Source: Pontederia crassipes (lineage: Eukaryota > Streptophyta > Magnoliopsida > Commelinales > Pontederiaceae). Taken from it: DNA of 64,000 nt. Of the stretch, positions 35,018 through 45,559 are shown piece after piece (the first letter of the stretch is position 1; each line of letters starts with the position of its first letter). The translations under genes and the position numbers were made by a program. Location of the stretch: positions 10,749,501-10,813,500 of the forward strand of contig JAUKPH010000017.1 in the NCBI GenBank assembly GCA_030549335.1, given 5' to 3'. A model generated the notes under the pieces. It ran no database searches. It worked only from the letters and a program-made list of their open reading frames with translations, and had not been told where the DNA came from.

Positions 35018-35694
35018 TATTGGGCTTTTGGAATTAATCTAGCTCATTAAAAAGATAAATTTATTTAAATTAATTAAACCTAATTAATTTGACATCTTCC
35101 TCTCTCTTGGATTTGTGGCCGCCACGTGAAGAAGAAACAATGGATTTTCTTGTTGTGCTTGGATTAGCCGTCGAGTTCTTAAAAAGAAAAGAAAATAAAA
35201 GATTTTTTTTCTTTTCTAGTGTCTAGAGTTGATTGAAAAAGAAAAAAAAAAGAAAAAAGGTTTTTTTAGTCAATGGACAAAGAAAAGAAGAGATAGAGAA
35301 AAGAAGAAAGTTGAAAAATAGAAAATTTCTTCTTGAAGAGCAAAGAATCAAGAACAATGTCATATTGGGAAGACCTCTAAGGTTTTATTGATACTACAAT
35401 TACAGAGAATTATAATAATCAGGTGATATTATTTCTACTGTATTTCAGTATTTTCATAAAAGAATTATTTATCCCATTGAATTATTATTTGAATTTGGGC
35501 AAAACCCGAAAGACATTGTACTCTATTCTTGGATTAGTGATATTGCTCTGTTATTGCTCCGTGATTTTTTCCTTCTTATTGGAGGGTTTTTTCACGTAAA
35601 TTTGGTGTCTCTTTTGCTTGTTATTATTTTCTTGTGCATCATGCTTGGCTTATATTATTTAATTCACATAAGAAGAGGGATTAAATTCCTAACA
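35018..35694 (+). repeat. copia 5' LTR
   Basis: Aligns with 38160-38828 over its length. The TG start has decayed to TATTGGGCTTTTGG, while the end CCTAACA is intact. Confidence 0.88.
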
Positions 35695-35696
35695 AG

Positions 35697-35708
35697 TGGT
35701 ATCAGAGC
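35697..35708 (+). promoter_or_regulatory. copia primer-binding site
   Basis: TGGTATCAGAGC, complementary to the 3' end of plant initiator tRNA-Met, two bases after the 5' LTR. Confidence 0.93.
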
Positions 35709-35741
35709 GAGGTTAATTGGAATTTCTTTTGTGTGAATTAA

Positions 35742-36475
35742 ATGGAGGAAAACTATTTTAACGGGATGATCAAACTAACATCTAATAATTATTCTATTTG
35801 GAAAGCCAGGATGGAGGACTTTCTTTACTACAAGGACTTGTTTGATCCCGTTGAATTGGGAGATAAAAATTCGATAGTGAAAACTGATGAAAGTTGGAAA
35901 AAGATGCACAAAAAAGCTGTTGGGATGATTAGACAATTTATTAATGTTAGCGTTTTTCATCACGTTGCTCAAGAGACAGATGCACAAGTTTTGTGAAAGA
36001 AGTTACAAGATTTATACGAAAGGAATACTGCTGAGAATAAAGCTTTCATATAAGAAAATTGGTGAATTTGAAGTTTAAAGATGAAAATTCTATTGCTGAA
36101 CACTTGAATGAATTTTAGGAAATAGTAAATCGAAGTAATGAAAATAATTCTTGATGATGAGATGCAATGATTAATACTCCTAAGTTCCTTGTTAGATTCA
36201 TGAGAAATTTTAGTGATAGCACTTAGTAATTTTGCTCCTAATGGTGTGGTATCGCTTACCATGATCAAAGATCGTTTCTTCAATGAAAAAATAAGGAGAA
36301 AGAGCATGAGAACAGATACCGCACATGTTCTTGTCACAAAGAATAGAGGTAGAAATAGAAGTAGAGAATCAAAAGGCCATAGCAATAATATGTCCCAGTC
36401 AAGAGGAAAATTTACATGATATCACTGTGACAAAGAGGGACATATCAAGAGAAATTATAGAGACTGAAAGAAATA
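35742..36475 (+). pseudogene. copia gag (degenerate)
   Basis: Begins MEENYFNGMIKLTSNNYSIW, the plant copia gag (UBN2-type) N-terminus, followed by WKKMHKKAVGMIRQFIN and HHVAQETDAQ before an in-frame TGA near 35996. The remaining gag (DLYERNTAENKAF, then LSNFAPNGVVSLTM) continues with stops and frame changes. The zinc knuckle near 36414-36460 (YHCDKEGHIKRN) has lost its first Cys to a TGA and its last Cys to Tyr, so RNA binding would fail. Confidence 0.85.
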
Positions 36476-36524
36476 ACGAAATGAAAAGAATTAGAAAGAT
36501 GCAGATGATCAAAGTACTGCTAAA

Positions 36525-37617
36525 GTGGCATCAGATGAGGATCTTATATACCTTTTAAAAGAAAATAAAGAATGCAATGTCACAGACTCTTCAGTTGAGT
36601 GGATCATCAATTCAGGAACTTCGCATCATGCAACTCCATTAAAAGAATGCTTCAGTGTGTACAAGACTGGTGATTTTGGCATAACGAAAATGGGCAATAA
36701 AATAGAGTATAAAATTGTAGGAATTGGAGATACATGTATTCGAACAAATGTTGGATATGAGTTGATTCTGAAGGATGTCAGACACATACTAGATTTATGT
36801 CTAAAGCTGATTTCTTCTCGATTTTTGAATCAAGAAGGCTACTAGAGTCATATGGGTGACAGAAAGTGGAAATTGATCAAAGGATTCATGATTGTTGCCA
36901 AAGAAAGGGTCTTCTACAAAACTCAAGTAAATTTGATTGAACAATCAGTTAATGCAATAGATGAAGAAACTTCATCAGATTTATAGCACAAAAGACTAGG
37001 ACACATGAGTGAGAAAGGAATACAGGTTCTGGCGAGGAATTCTCACATCACTATTACCAAAGGTAAATTTCTGAATACTTGTGATAATATTTAGTATACA
37101 GTGCAGGGTGTCCTTTGTGTCCAATTCTAAGAAGGAAAATAAGTTGGATTTGGTGCATTATGATGTGTGTGGTCCCACTGAGGTGAATTCTTTAGATGAC
37201 AATAGATATTTTGTTACTTTTATTGATGATGCTTCACGAAAATTATGAATTTATTTTATGAAGACAAAATGTCAAGTATTTTAGATTTTTCAAAAGTTTC
37301 ATGTCACGGTGGAAAATGAGATAAGAAATCATATGAGGTGTCTTCGCACAAACAATAGTGGTGAATATACATCTCAAAAATTCAAAGATTATTGCGCAAA
37401 GCATGACATCAGACATGAAAAGTTAGTATATAAGACTCCACAGCACAATGGTGTTGCTGAAAGAATAAATAGAATCATTCTGTATAGAGTTAGGTGTATG
37501 CTGAGGGCGGCTAATCTACCGAAGATATTTTGGAGTGAAGCTGCGAATACTACGTGCTACCTCATTAACAGATCTCCATCAGTTCCTTTAGATTCAGATA
37601 CCCTTGAAAAAGTGTGA
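36525..37617 (+). pseudogene. copia protease, GAG-pre-integrase and integrase (degenerate)
   Basis: The protease motif reads WIINSGTSHHATP where an Asp-Thr/Ser-Gly is expected, so the catalytic Asp is Asn. A GAG-pre-integrase remnant has HKRLGHMSEKG near 36986. The integrase shows DVCGPTEVNS (first catalytic Asp kept), LRTNNSGEYTSQKF (second Asp replaced by Asn) and NGVAERINRI (catalytic Glu kept). There are in-frame stops near 36843, 36985 and 37245. The frame ends at TGA near 37617. Confidence 0.85.
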
Positions 37618-38159
37618 ACTGGTAAGAATGTATCTTACTCTCAGTTGAAAGTTTTTTTATTGTAAAGCTTCTGCACAAGTGGCAAAGGAATAAGGACAAA
37701 AATTTAATGAAAGGACTCAAGAGTGCATATTTATGGGTTATGGAGATGTAGATTCTGAATATAAGTTGTGGGATCCAAAGAAGAAGAAAATCATCAGAAG
37801 CAAATATGTGATTTTTCATGAATTAGAAACTTTGACAGACTTCAGAAAATTAAAGAAACATAGCAGTGATCTTGTACAAGATGAACTTGAAAGCAATGAG
37901 CCAGATGTGAATAAAGATGATGTAGATGTAGAGAATTTTGTGTAGGGGGAGTAAGATGCTACTCCATCTCGAAGATCTACAAGAGAGCATCGTGCTTCTA
38001 CTAAATGTTCAAGTTCTGAGTACTCAGTGATTACTGAAGTGGAGGAGACAAAGACAAATCCAAGAAGAAAACAAGAACGAGGTGTCAGATTGGTCGGCAT
38101 GAAGATCAAACGATGATTCTTGATGGAGGATCTCCTTCTCATGGGTTGGAGGGGGAGAT
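37618..38159 (+). other. copia 3' internal remnant and polypurine tract
   Basis: Contains the integrase C-terminal part (CIFMGYGDVDSEYKLWDPKK and RSKYVIFHE), then an acidic tail ending at TAG near 37943. About 200 bp of non-coding DNA and the polypurine tract follow. RT and RNase H should start where this tail ends. Confidence 0.75.
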
Positions 38160-38828
38160 TGTTACTTTTGGAATTAATCCAGTCCATTAGGAAGATAAAC
38201 TTATTTAAGTAAATTAAACTTAATTAACTTGGCATCTTGGTCTCTCTTGGATGTGGCCGCCATGTGAAGAAGAAAAAGTGGATTTTCTTCTTATGCTTGG
38301 ACCAGCCGTCGAGTTATTAAAAAGAAAAAAAAGGTTTTTCTTTTCTTTTCTAGTGTCTAGAGTTGATTGAAAAAGAAAAAAAAGGTTTTTTCTTTGATCA
38401 ACGGATAAAGAAAAGAAGAGTTAGAGAAGAGAAGATGGCTGAAAAAGAAGACATAAGATTTCTTCTTAAAGAGCAAAGAATAAAAAATAGAACCAAATTG
38501 GGAGGATTTATGAGATTTTATTGATACTACAATCATAGAGAATTGTAGTAATTAGGTGATATTATTCATACTATTATTTTAGTATTTTTTAGAGAAAAAT
38601 TATTTATCCTAGTGAATTAATATTCGGGTTTGGGCAAAATCCGAAAGATATTGTACTCTATTATTGAATTAGTGATATTGCTATGTGATTGCCACGTGGT
38701 TTTTTCCCTTCTCATTGGAGGGGTTTTCCACGTAGATTTTGTGTCTCTTTTGCCTGTTATTATTTTTTGTGCGTGCTTGGCTTATATTATTTAATTCACA
38801 CATAAGAAGAGGAATTAAATTTCCAACA
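38160..38828 (+). repeat. copia 3' LTR
   Basis: Starts TGTTACTTTTGGAATTAATC and ends TTCCAACA, so TG...CA is kept here. Differences from the 5' LTR are frequent, meaning an old insertion. Confidence 0.92.
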
Positions 38829-39635
38829 AGGGGCGGGAGCGCTAGAGGCGGACGGGGTGCCCCGTGCGCAAGTGGCAGTGGCTGCAATCTGGAAGAGGAC
38901 ACAACAAAAGGCAACACGTCTAGCTCGATTCCCATGAGCAACTTTTCTACCCTGCGGAGCCCGATGTATGTAAGAGTACGAGAGAGAAGAAAGGGCAAAG
39001 AGAGGATACCACTTCGCAGTGGAATAGATGCATATGAGAAACTCATATTTGTTGGACAGGAGGTCAGAGACTTTTCGATGAGCAAGCTTAGAGGAGGCTT
39101 TGGAGGGGTGGCAGTAAGATTTCATGTATGTAAATATAAAAGGTCGCAAATAAGATCAAGAGGCAGAAGAGGAGACGATTATAGCATTCCTCCGCCACTT
39201 CATATTATGAGAGAAAAAAGGAAAAAAAAAAGATAAAGCAAAAAGTGAGAAAAAAAGATAAATGAGAATGTTGAATGCACAACAATTTGAAACTGCCCTT
39301 AGATCATGAGCTTTATATAAATATAAGATTTACATGAGATAATTATCTGCGGAGAATATAATATGAAATGATTGGTAATCAAATGAGAGAGAGAGATTGG
39401 CAGGAGGTATAAATAGTATGTAATCAAATGAGAAAGAGAGAGATTCCGTTGGATGGTACCAAATGAAAAGAATCTCACATAGAGAAAACTTTGCAGAGAA
39501 ATTCATTCAAGTTCCAATGAAAATAATCTCACATAGAAAACTTTATAGGGACATTGATTCATGTTAATGTTTTGTATGTATATATAATGTGGAGCTATAC
39601 CCAAAATAACCACCATCTAATAACTTTTAATTACC

Positions 39636-40342
39636 AATGATGTTTTTAGAATCAAATCATATTCATTACCGAGTCATGGTTGGACCGATCAGATCGAGTT
39701 CGACTGAACTAAACCAGATCTTATTAAAATAATATTATATATAATAATTATAAATATAAAATATAATATTATGATATAATATATGGATATTGTACTAGTA
39801 GCCTATTAATAAGATTAAAAATTAATATAATATAATTTTTATTTATTAAAAGTTTTAATAAGGATAAATAATAATGGTTAACTTATAGATATAAATAGAT
39901 TATTATTGATTTAGTATTTATCTAATGATGATACATGTTATATTAATAAATTTTATCTTAAATTTTTTATTCTTTTTTTCTTTAACACTTTCATTTTTAT
40001 TTCCTTTATTTATGCCCTTTGATAATTTTCCATTTTAATGTTAGTCAATTTTAAATACTTACCTTTTTATTTCAATTCCCATTTAATTTTATACATATCA
40101 TTTTCCCTCCTCTTTAACTTTTCTTATATTCCTTTCTTTTTTTTTCTTGTTTAACTTTGCTATTTTATCATTTTCTTTTATTTTTTTTCAAAATTTGAAT
40201 TGAACTGAATTGAACCAGTTCAACTGATTGATTCAATCAAACTTTATTAGTTCAATATCACCGAATTTAGCATACATCCATACCACATTAGCGGTTGGTT
40301 CACGATTGAACTAACCGATCTTGTCCGATTTTAATAACATTG
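39636..40342. mobile_element. TIR element, sister copy of 26596-27226
   Basis: The left end CAATGATGTTTTTAGAATC and right end reversed CCAATGTTATTAAAATCGG resemble the CAATGTT termini of other elements here. The interior aligns with the nested element at 26596-27226, including TTTTAAATACTTACC and CCTTTGATAA blocks and the flanking GAACCAGTTCAAC words. The target duplication is not convincing (only TTACC is shared). Non-coding. Confidence 0.65.
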
Positions 40343-40414
40343 GTTACCGACCATCCAATATATAATTATAGTATTTCAAAATTTTAAATACCACATGAGA
40401 GATGAGACTATTCT

Positions 40415-40433
40415 CCATTTAATATAGTATAGA
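40415..40433 (-). mobile_element. Helitron 5' terminus (orphan end)
   Basis: On the minus strand the sequence reads A, then TCTATACTATATTAAATGG, identical in its first 15 bases to the 5' end of the Helitron at 25626. The element would extend to lower coordinates and would contain the TIR element at 39636-40342. No matching hairpin-CTRR end was found to the left. Confidence 0.5.
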
Positions 40434-40716
40434 TTATGAATTATCATCCACTACTTCAATAACCGGCCATGACTCCACTATCAAGTTGCAAAGACATGCA
40501 CAGATCGAATTTGATGAACTTCTGCACATTATTATCCGTCACAAGGAATATAAGCATTTTATATAACTTCTAATCTTATAAAACTATTTTTTGTTATCAT
40601 GAATGATCATTTAAGCTATTAGTAAAGAAAGATATCGAAAAAAATGAAGAAAAATATGTCTAAGGCCGCTTCACACGCACTTCATACGGAAAGCGCTTCA
40701 CACACTCATTTTTCCC

Positions 40717-40738
40717 ATATATATATATATATATATAT
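40717..40738 (+). repeat. TA microsatellite
   Basis: A TA run abutting the left end of the small TIR element that follows. Confidence 0.9.
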
Positions 40739-40951
40739 AATTATAGTGTACCTTCATAGCACCTTTTGCTTTTGAGGGATGCTAAGCACATCTCAACCGT
40801 TGATCCACTGATCAATGAATTTGATCAAAAGTGATTAAATTCCATCATTTAAAAATATTAATTATCTCAACCATTGATAAGTTGATCAATGGCTGAGATG
40901 CACTCAATATCCCTCCAAAGTGGAAGGTATTTAGAGGTACATTAATCCCAT
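40739..40951. mobile_element. small TA-flanked MITE (about 215 bp)
   Basis: The right terminus reversed starts GGGATTAATGTACCTC, like the ends of the 29845-32389 element. The left end (ATTATAGTGTACCTTCATAG) is weaker, but the subterminal parts pair well: GAGGGATGCTAAGCACATCTC on the left with GAGGGATATTGAGTGCATCT reversed on the right, and CATTGATCAACTTATC with CGTTGATCCACTGATC. Flanks are TA-rich on both sides. Confidence 0.6.
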
Positions 40952-41097
40952 ATATTATTATATTATAATTTTTTACGTAACATAAGTTTATGACCATTAG
41001 ACATTATATTATATTATATCATATTATGAATGAACGAAATTTATGTTAAGTTATAATTATAAGTTTCCATTCTAAATTATTTTACTTTTAATAATTA

Positions 41098-41260
41098 CTA
41101 GTATGAAGACCCGCGTGATGCACGGAGGTCCAAGGATACAAAATAGAATAAATATTTTAATTATAAAATAAAAAAATATTTTAATATTTAATTATTATTA
41201 TTAAAAATATAATTTTTATAGACTATTAATAATCTCAGCTCAAAAGTAAAATCAAGCTAT
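41098..41260 (-). mobile_element. Helitron 3' end fragment
   Basis: On the minus strand it ends with a degenerate GC stem (CCGTGC-ATC-ACGCGG), GTCTTCATA and CTAG followed by T, matching the end of the Helitron at 22379. The adjacent 100 bp is AT-rich like that element. The rest is missing or displaced by the LINE that follows. Confidence 0.5.
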
Positions 41261-41289
41261 TGTCGAAAGATGGATCATAATTGCACTGA

Positions 41290-41676
41290 ATTGGGGCAAA
41301 GGAAGAAAAGGTGGTTGCTAGTTTCACATCGGAGGCCACAAAGTTTACATGATGGTATAAGGAAGGATTAAATCTAGAAATAATGTTCATGGTAGGCAAT
41401 TTGTTGTGTGCAAACTTCCAAAGGAAAGTGTGTAACTTGGGGGAAGAGGGATGCGCCGAACCAGTTTCCAGGCAGGTCGTCCAATTGCAAGTGTTGGCAA
41501 AATTTTGTGGTTAATAAATCTATAAACATTTTTAGCATTCGCAATACCATATGGATCAGAAGATCACAACCACATGTCATCACAGGCCACAACAAGTAAG
41601 TGAATTCTAAAAATTGCCAAACATAAGGACTCATAAAAAAATGACCGAATAAGCTACACATTCTAGGATTGATCAT
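41290..41676 (-). pseudogene. L1 LINE C-terminal zinc-binding RT domain
   Basis: The end of the element reads CKLCGLRCETSNHLFFLCPN in one frame, a zf-RVT signature (Cys-x2-Cys, His, Cys). It is preceded by a degenerate stretch containing LPGNWFGASLFPQV. A frame change separates the two. Confidence 0.75.
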
Positions 41677-42178
41677 GAATCAAACCAGAAATCATCAGGG
41701 AATCGAAAAGCCCAATATCAAAAAATGACATGTTAATAAAAGTAGGCCTCATTCCAAGAGAATGTTAAACATCCATGGATAAAAAAAAACTTTAGTGGTA
41801 CTCCCATTACCAATATGAATCTGCATTCCCAGCCTAATATCATGCATAGTCTGTGTGATAGTTTTCCAGCACCATGAGGTGGATTGATTAGGAATGTTTG
41901 TAGGAAAGGGGGTGAGGCAGTGCATACTTACTCTTAACCAGATTTTTTTAAGAAATTAAGAATACACTTTGCTAATAATGAAGGCCTTACCAGTTGCACA
42001 TTTTTCAACCCAAGATCTCCCAGATTCCTTGGTAGCTGGGCAGCCTCCCAATTTATAAGATGGTTTCCCTTCCTACCACCCCAAGTTCATAGAAAAGATC
42101 TAGATAACTGCTTAATTGATTCCAAAAGACTAGTAGAGATGTAAGTTGAGCTTAAAGTAAATAGTTAATCAATGTTTT

Positions 42179-43200
42179 TTATCTGCCTAATTTAGCAATT
42201 TTTGTTTCCAATTGGAGACCCCTAGTTTTCATTTTATCCAATATTGTGGGTTGTTGCTTAGTGGGGATATATTTGTAGGATATGAGGGCCCCTAAATAGT
42301 TAAAAGGAATTTTTCCTTCTCTAAATCTTAAGATATCTAGAATGGCAGATTTCCTGCGAGAGTTGAATTTCGGGGGAAACAAATTTTAGATTTTAAAATA
42401 TTAACTTGCTGAGTAGTAAGGGCATTGTACCTGGCAAAGCACCTTTGAAGATTTTTCCAATTCAGCTTGGTATCAGCATATGATAAGTGTGAAAACAAAA
42501 AAAAGGTACCAATTACGAAAAAAATTGTGCTTATAGCCAAAACATATTCATGTGTCATGGAGGAAAAGACCTGGGAAATCAAAATAAATAGATAGTGGGA
42601 GAGAGACCCCCTGTTTAACACCTCTAAAGCCCTTAAAGTGCATGGATGCATTAATCACAAAGTTAAAAGTAGGAGAGGTAATGCAAGCAGATATCCACTC
42701 AATGAACTTATCTAATAGTTCATATGCTTTAAAACATGCATAATTATCTCCCAAGAAACTATATCAAATTCTTTTCCATGTCAATTTTAACTAACATATG
42801 TTTTTTCCTACCCCTCAACAATGAGTGTACTAACTCTTGAACCAACATAATGTTGTCTAGACTAGAGAGTGTGGGTCTTAGCCTATTAGCTTAAAATTTT
42901 GGAGACTAACTTATATAGCACATTGCAGAGGAAAATATGGTGATAGTCACTAACTCGTAGGACAATTACATTTAGGAATGAAAACTAGATATGTGAACGT
43001 CCAATCGGTAGGCAATAAGGCACTACTAAAGAAGGTAGTTATTTCTCATAAATTTTTCTCCCCAATGATATCCCAATAATGCTTGTAAAAGTTCACAGTG
43101 AATTCATTGGGTCCTCTAGGCCCATCTGCCATAAGCAATCCTTGATCTCATCATGGGTCACGCAGCAAGTGAGGGGTCTAAGGTTGAGAGGGAAGACCAA
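42179..43200 (-). pseudogene. L1 LINE reverse transcriptase fragment
   Basis: Recognisable pieces are LDKFIEWISACITSPTFNF, GFRGVKQGVSLPLSIYF, SHYLFILISQVFSS and FNYLGALISYKYIPTKQ. The FADD catalytic box expected before LFSH is destroyed, so no active enzyme is encoded. Frames change several times. Confidence 0.85.
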
Positions 43201-43213
43201 ATTGGGTTCAGAT

Positions 43214-44470
43214 TGTAGGATCCCAAAGTGCACCAAGAGGAGAGGGTGAATTGGTGTTCAAATAAAAATATCGATTTCACAATAATCATTGCAGAAGCTT
43301 AAAATTGATTCTTAAAATCTTTCAAATCAATGCAATTCAGATCACATCAAAACCAATATGAGCGGGAGAGAGAGAGAAAATCAAACACAATTAAACGCGA
43401 TGGTTGTTGACGAGGTTCGACCATACTTGGCCTACGTTTTCACTCCGACTTCTCGACATCGAGACCGTCGGAGATTCCACTACAATCTCTTCCTTTGTTT
43501 CAAATAAGGCAAGGAAGAAAAGCCCTTTACACCATCGCCTTTTCTCCACTTCGAGAGGTAAGACTCACATCTCCTCTAATGAAGCTAATCTTTTTTCTCG
43601 CTCAAGAAGTAAAATTTTGAACATCTTTTACACATGAGCTCTCTCAAATTTTTTTTGAACAAAAATGTTTCTCTTTTTTACAATTCTATGCTCACAAGAA
43701 GAGAAGAGAGAAAGAAGATAAAGCCTTAAAATGAAAATTTAAAGAGAATGGTCTTCTTTTGATAACTTGAAGTTTTTCTTCAATGAGTGAATGGATGCTT
43801 TTGCCTCTAGATTTTGCACTCCTTTTATAGCCTTCAAGATGTGAAAAATTCGTCCAGAATTCATTCCACAAATTTCTCCATCAAAATTGACCGTTACTCT
43901 TCATTTGACCAGGAGGCCGGTCGAACGCACATCTGGATCGGTCTACCGATTTATGCGATCGTTGCACAATTTTTTCAACTTCTGCGCTTGATCAGTCGAC
44001 CGAACAGTCGATCGGTATAGTCTCATCATTTTGCTTTGTAGCCGTTGAACTGATCAGTCGATCAGTGCTTCGATCGAATCGTCGACTGGTATAGTATCGA
44101 TGTGGATTTGGGTAGCTCATGCATTTGATCGGTCAACCGGTATAGTCGATTGGTCGATCGGACTATCTCAATCGACTTTCATTGTGTCGACCGGCAGGTT
44201 GATCGCCCTACACTATTTTGATAATAACTTTCTGCACAATTGTCCAAATTAGATAATCTTGAATTCTATGGATAGCTAACAAGATTTTCTACAACTTTGA
44301 TGTTTATTATTCATCCAAAATGTAATCATATCATAGTCAATTATTTAATCAAAGTTTGTGTATAAAGTTATCTCTCTTTCTTTAAACTTTTTCAGCATTT
44401 TAATTTTAATCTTTCGAGGTTTGTTTCATCAAAATATAATTTTATATATCATTAAAACTTTGACCCAACA
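43214..44470. mobile_element. solo LTR (1,257 bp) inside the L1 LINE
   Basis: Starts TGTAGGATCC and ends GACCCAACA, flanked by the exact 5-bp duplication CAGAT (43209-43213 and 44471-44475). No internal region is present. The interior includes a CTTTTTCTCCACTTCGAGAGG-like stretch. Around 43890-44210 there is a cluster of GATCGGTCGACCGG-type short palindromes with GGTATAGTCGA. The class is probably copia but cannot be fixed without coding sequence. Confidence 0.87.
43895..44215. repeat. cluster of GTCGACCGG-like palindromes in the solo LTR
   Basis: Repeated degenerate words such as CAGTCGACCGAACAGTCG, CAGTCGATCAG, CGTCGACTGGTATAG, CGGTCAACCGGTATAG and TGTCGACCGGCAGG in about 300 bp. Confidence 0.8.
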
Positions 44471-44850
44471 CAGATCACGTATAGTAAGGGTTTGCTCCCA
44501 TAATTTCATATAATGTTCCACAAATATATCCCTAATTATAGACTCATCAGTGATCTTGCAATCTTGGCTATCTAGGATGCACATGATTAGATTTTTCTTA
44601 TATCTACACATGGTCGATAAATGAAAGAATTTGGTATATTTTGTCCTTAGCTTTTAGCCAATTGACTCTTGATTTGCTCCACCAACAGATGCTTCTTTGT
44701 TTGAGATAAGTAGGTAAATTTCCCTAATTCATTAGTGCTTAGTCCACGACTCTCATCCTTTAACTTCAAGGTCCATATCTTAAGTTGGGTATCCTTAGCA
44801 TTAGCCTCAAGATTGTCTAGGGTTTCCTTGTTCCAACGAAGGGTTTCCAT
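44429..44850 (-). pseudogene. L1 LINE ORF2 linker fragment
   Basis: Reads METLRWNKETLDNLEANAKD and following, then the degenerate IRDIFVEHYMKLWEQ. The order matches the region between endonuclease and RT in plant L1 ORF2. The 3' part continues to the target site of the solo LTR. Confidence 0.7.
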
Positions 44851-45112
44851 CTTAATCTTTTTAAGTGTGTGCCCAATGCTTCTATTTGGATGGGAGTCAG
44901 TCCACTCCCTTTGGACAAATTTCTTGAGTTCAAAGTGATCAAACTAAAAATTTTCATACTTGAAGGACCTAACCCTACATCTGTGCTTATCAGTATTAAG
45001 TAAAATTGGTGAGTGATTAGATGCTGCCCTAGTCAAGGAAAGGAGCTCCATGCCTGGGTAACAAGTTAGCCAATGGTGACTCACTAATAGTTTATCTAAT
45101 TTACACCAAATC

Positions 45113-45430
45113 CTAGCTTAAAAAGTGTATAGGAAGAGATGTAAAACTCACGTCGATTAAACTTTCCCTATCAATTAGTTCCCCTGATGCCCTAATGGAT
45201 TTGGTTAACTTAAAAGGTGAACCTCCTTTCTTATCTTTTGGATGCAAGGGGAAGTTAAAGTCCCCGATTAGCGCCCATGGAATGTCATTCAAGTTTAACT
45301 TAGCAAGATCAGCCCAGAGCTTATTCCTTATTAGGAGAAGAGTGCACACATAGATACAAGAGAGAAAAAAAAACTCAGATATTGTAACTATTAAATGTAC
45401 AACTTGAGAAGAAAATAAGATCGATGTCAC
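45113..45430 (-). pseudogene. L1 LINE endonuclease fragment
   Basis: Contains SSQVVHLIVTISEFFFLSCI, then NKLWADLAKLNLNDIPWALI and GDFNFPLHPKDKKGGSPF, and SIRASGELIDRESLIDVSFT. These are the central and C-terminal parts of a plant L1 AP-endonuclease. The N-terminal metal-binding part is not recognisable. Confidence 0.85.
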
Positions 45431-45559
45431 CTGGATCAGAGGTGTACGTTAGACAATGATTATTCTTCCTAATGCCTCGATACCCGTCTAGAAAGTGTTA
45501 GTCCAAGTAGTACCCAACTAGCATAAGACTTTTTGTGAATTTTGATGGTCTGCGTGAGA

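Larger units (their letters stand above)
35018..38828 (+). mobile_element. Ty1/copia LTR retrotransposon lacking RT and RNase H
   Basis: LTRs of about 0.67 kb bound an internal region with an initiator-Met-type primer site, gag, protease, GAG-pre-integrase and integrase, and a polypurine tract TGGAGGGGGAGATT just before the 3' LTR. The expected reverse transcriptase and RNase H, about 1.5 kb, are missing after the integrase. The target duplication is AGAGG (35013-35017) and AGGGG (38829-38833), 4 of 5 matching. Stops and frameshifts show that it is dead as a coding unit. Confidence 0.88.
34760..39085 (-). pseudogene. possible ORF split by a copia insertion
   Basis: Two minus-strand open segments lie on either side of the copia element: 39085 down to 38829 and about 35012 down to the TAA at 34760. 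With the element and one copy of its 5-bp target removed, the frame runs through without a stop (ALPP joined to LSSFAHHH) and would encode about 170 residues. Readable parts include GISYVNMPVLYDYVLDRG and LYLLVVLFRPLRVPRR. I do not recognise the family. It may be a gene disrupted by the insertion or a captured gene fragment; the N-terminus is not established. Confidence 0.4.
41280..45540 (-). mobile_element. decayed L1-type LINE, interrupted by a solo LTR
   Basis: Minus-strand fragments appear in L1 order: endonuclease (45430-45113, with LWADLAKLNLNDIPWALIGD, the GDFN motif), linker (44850-44429), reverse transcriptase (about 43190-42180) and zinc-binding RVT tail (41676-41290). A solo LTR separates the linker from the RT. 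Numerous stops and frameshifts are present. No poly(A) tail or target duplication was found. The upstream edge lies against the Athila-type element. Confidence 0.85.
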
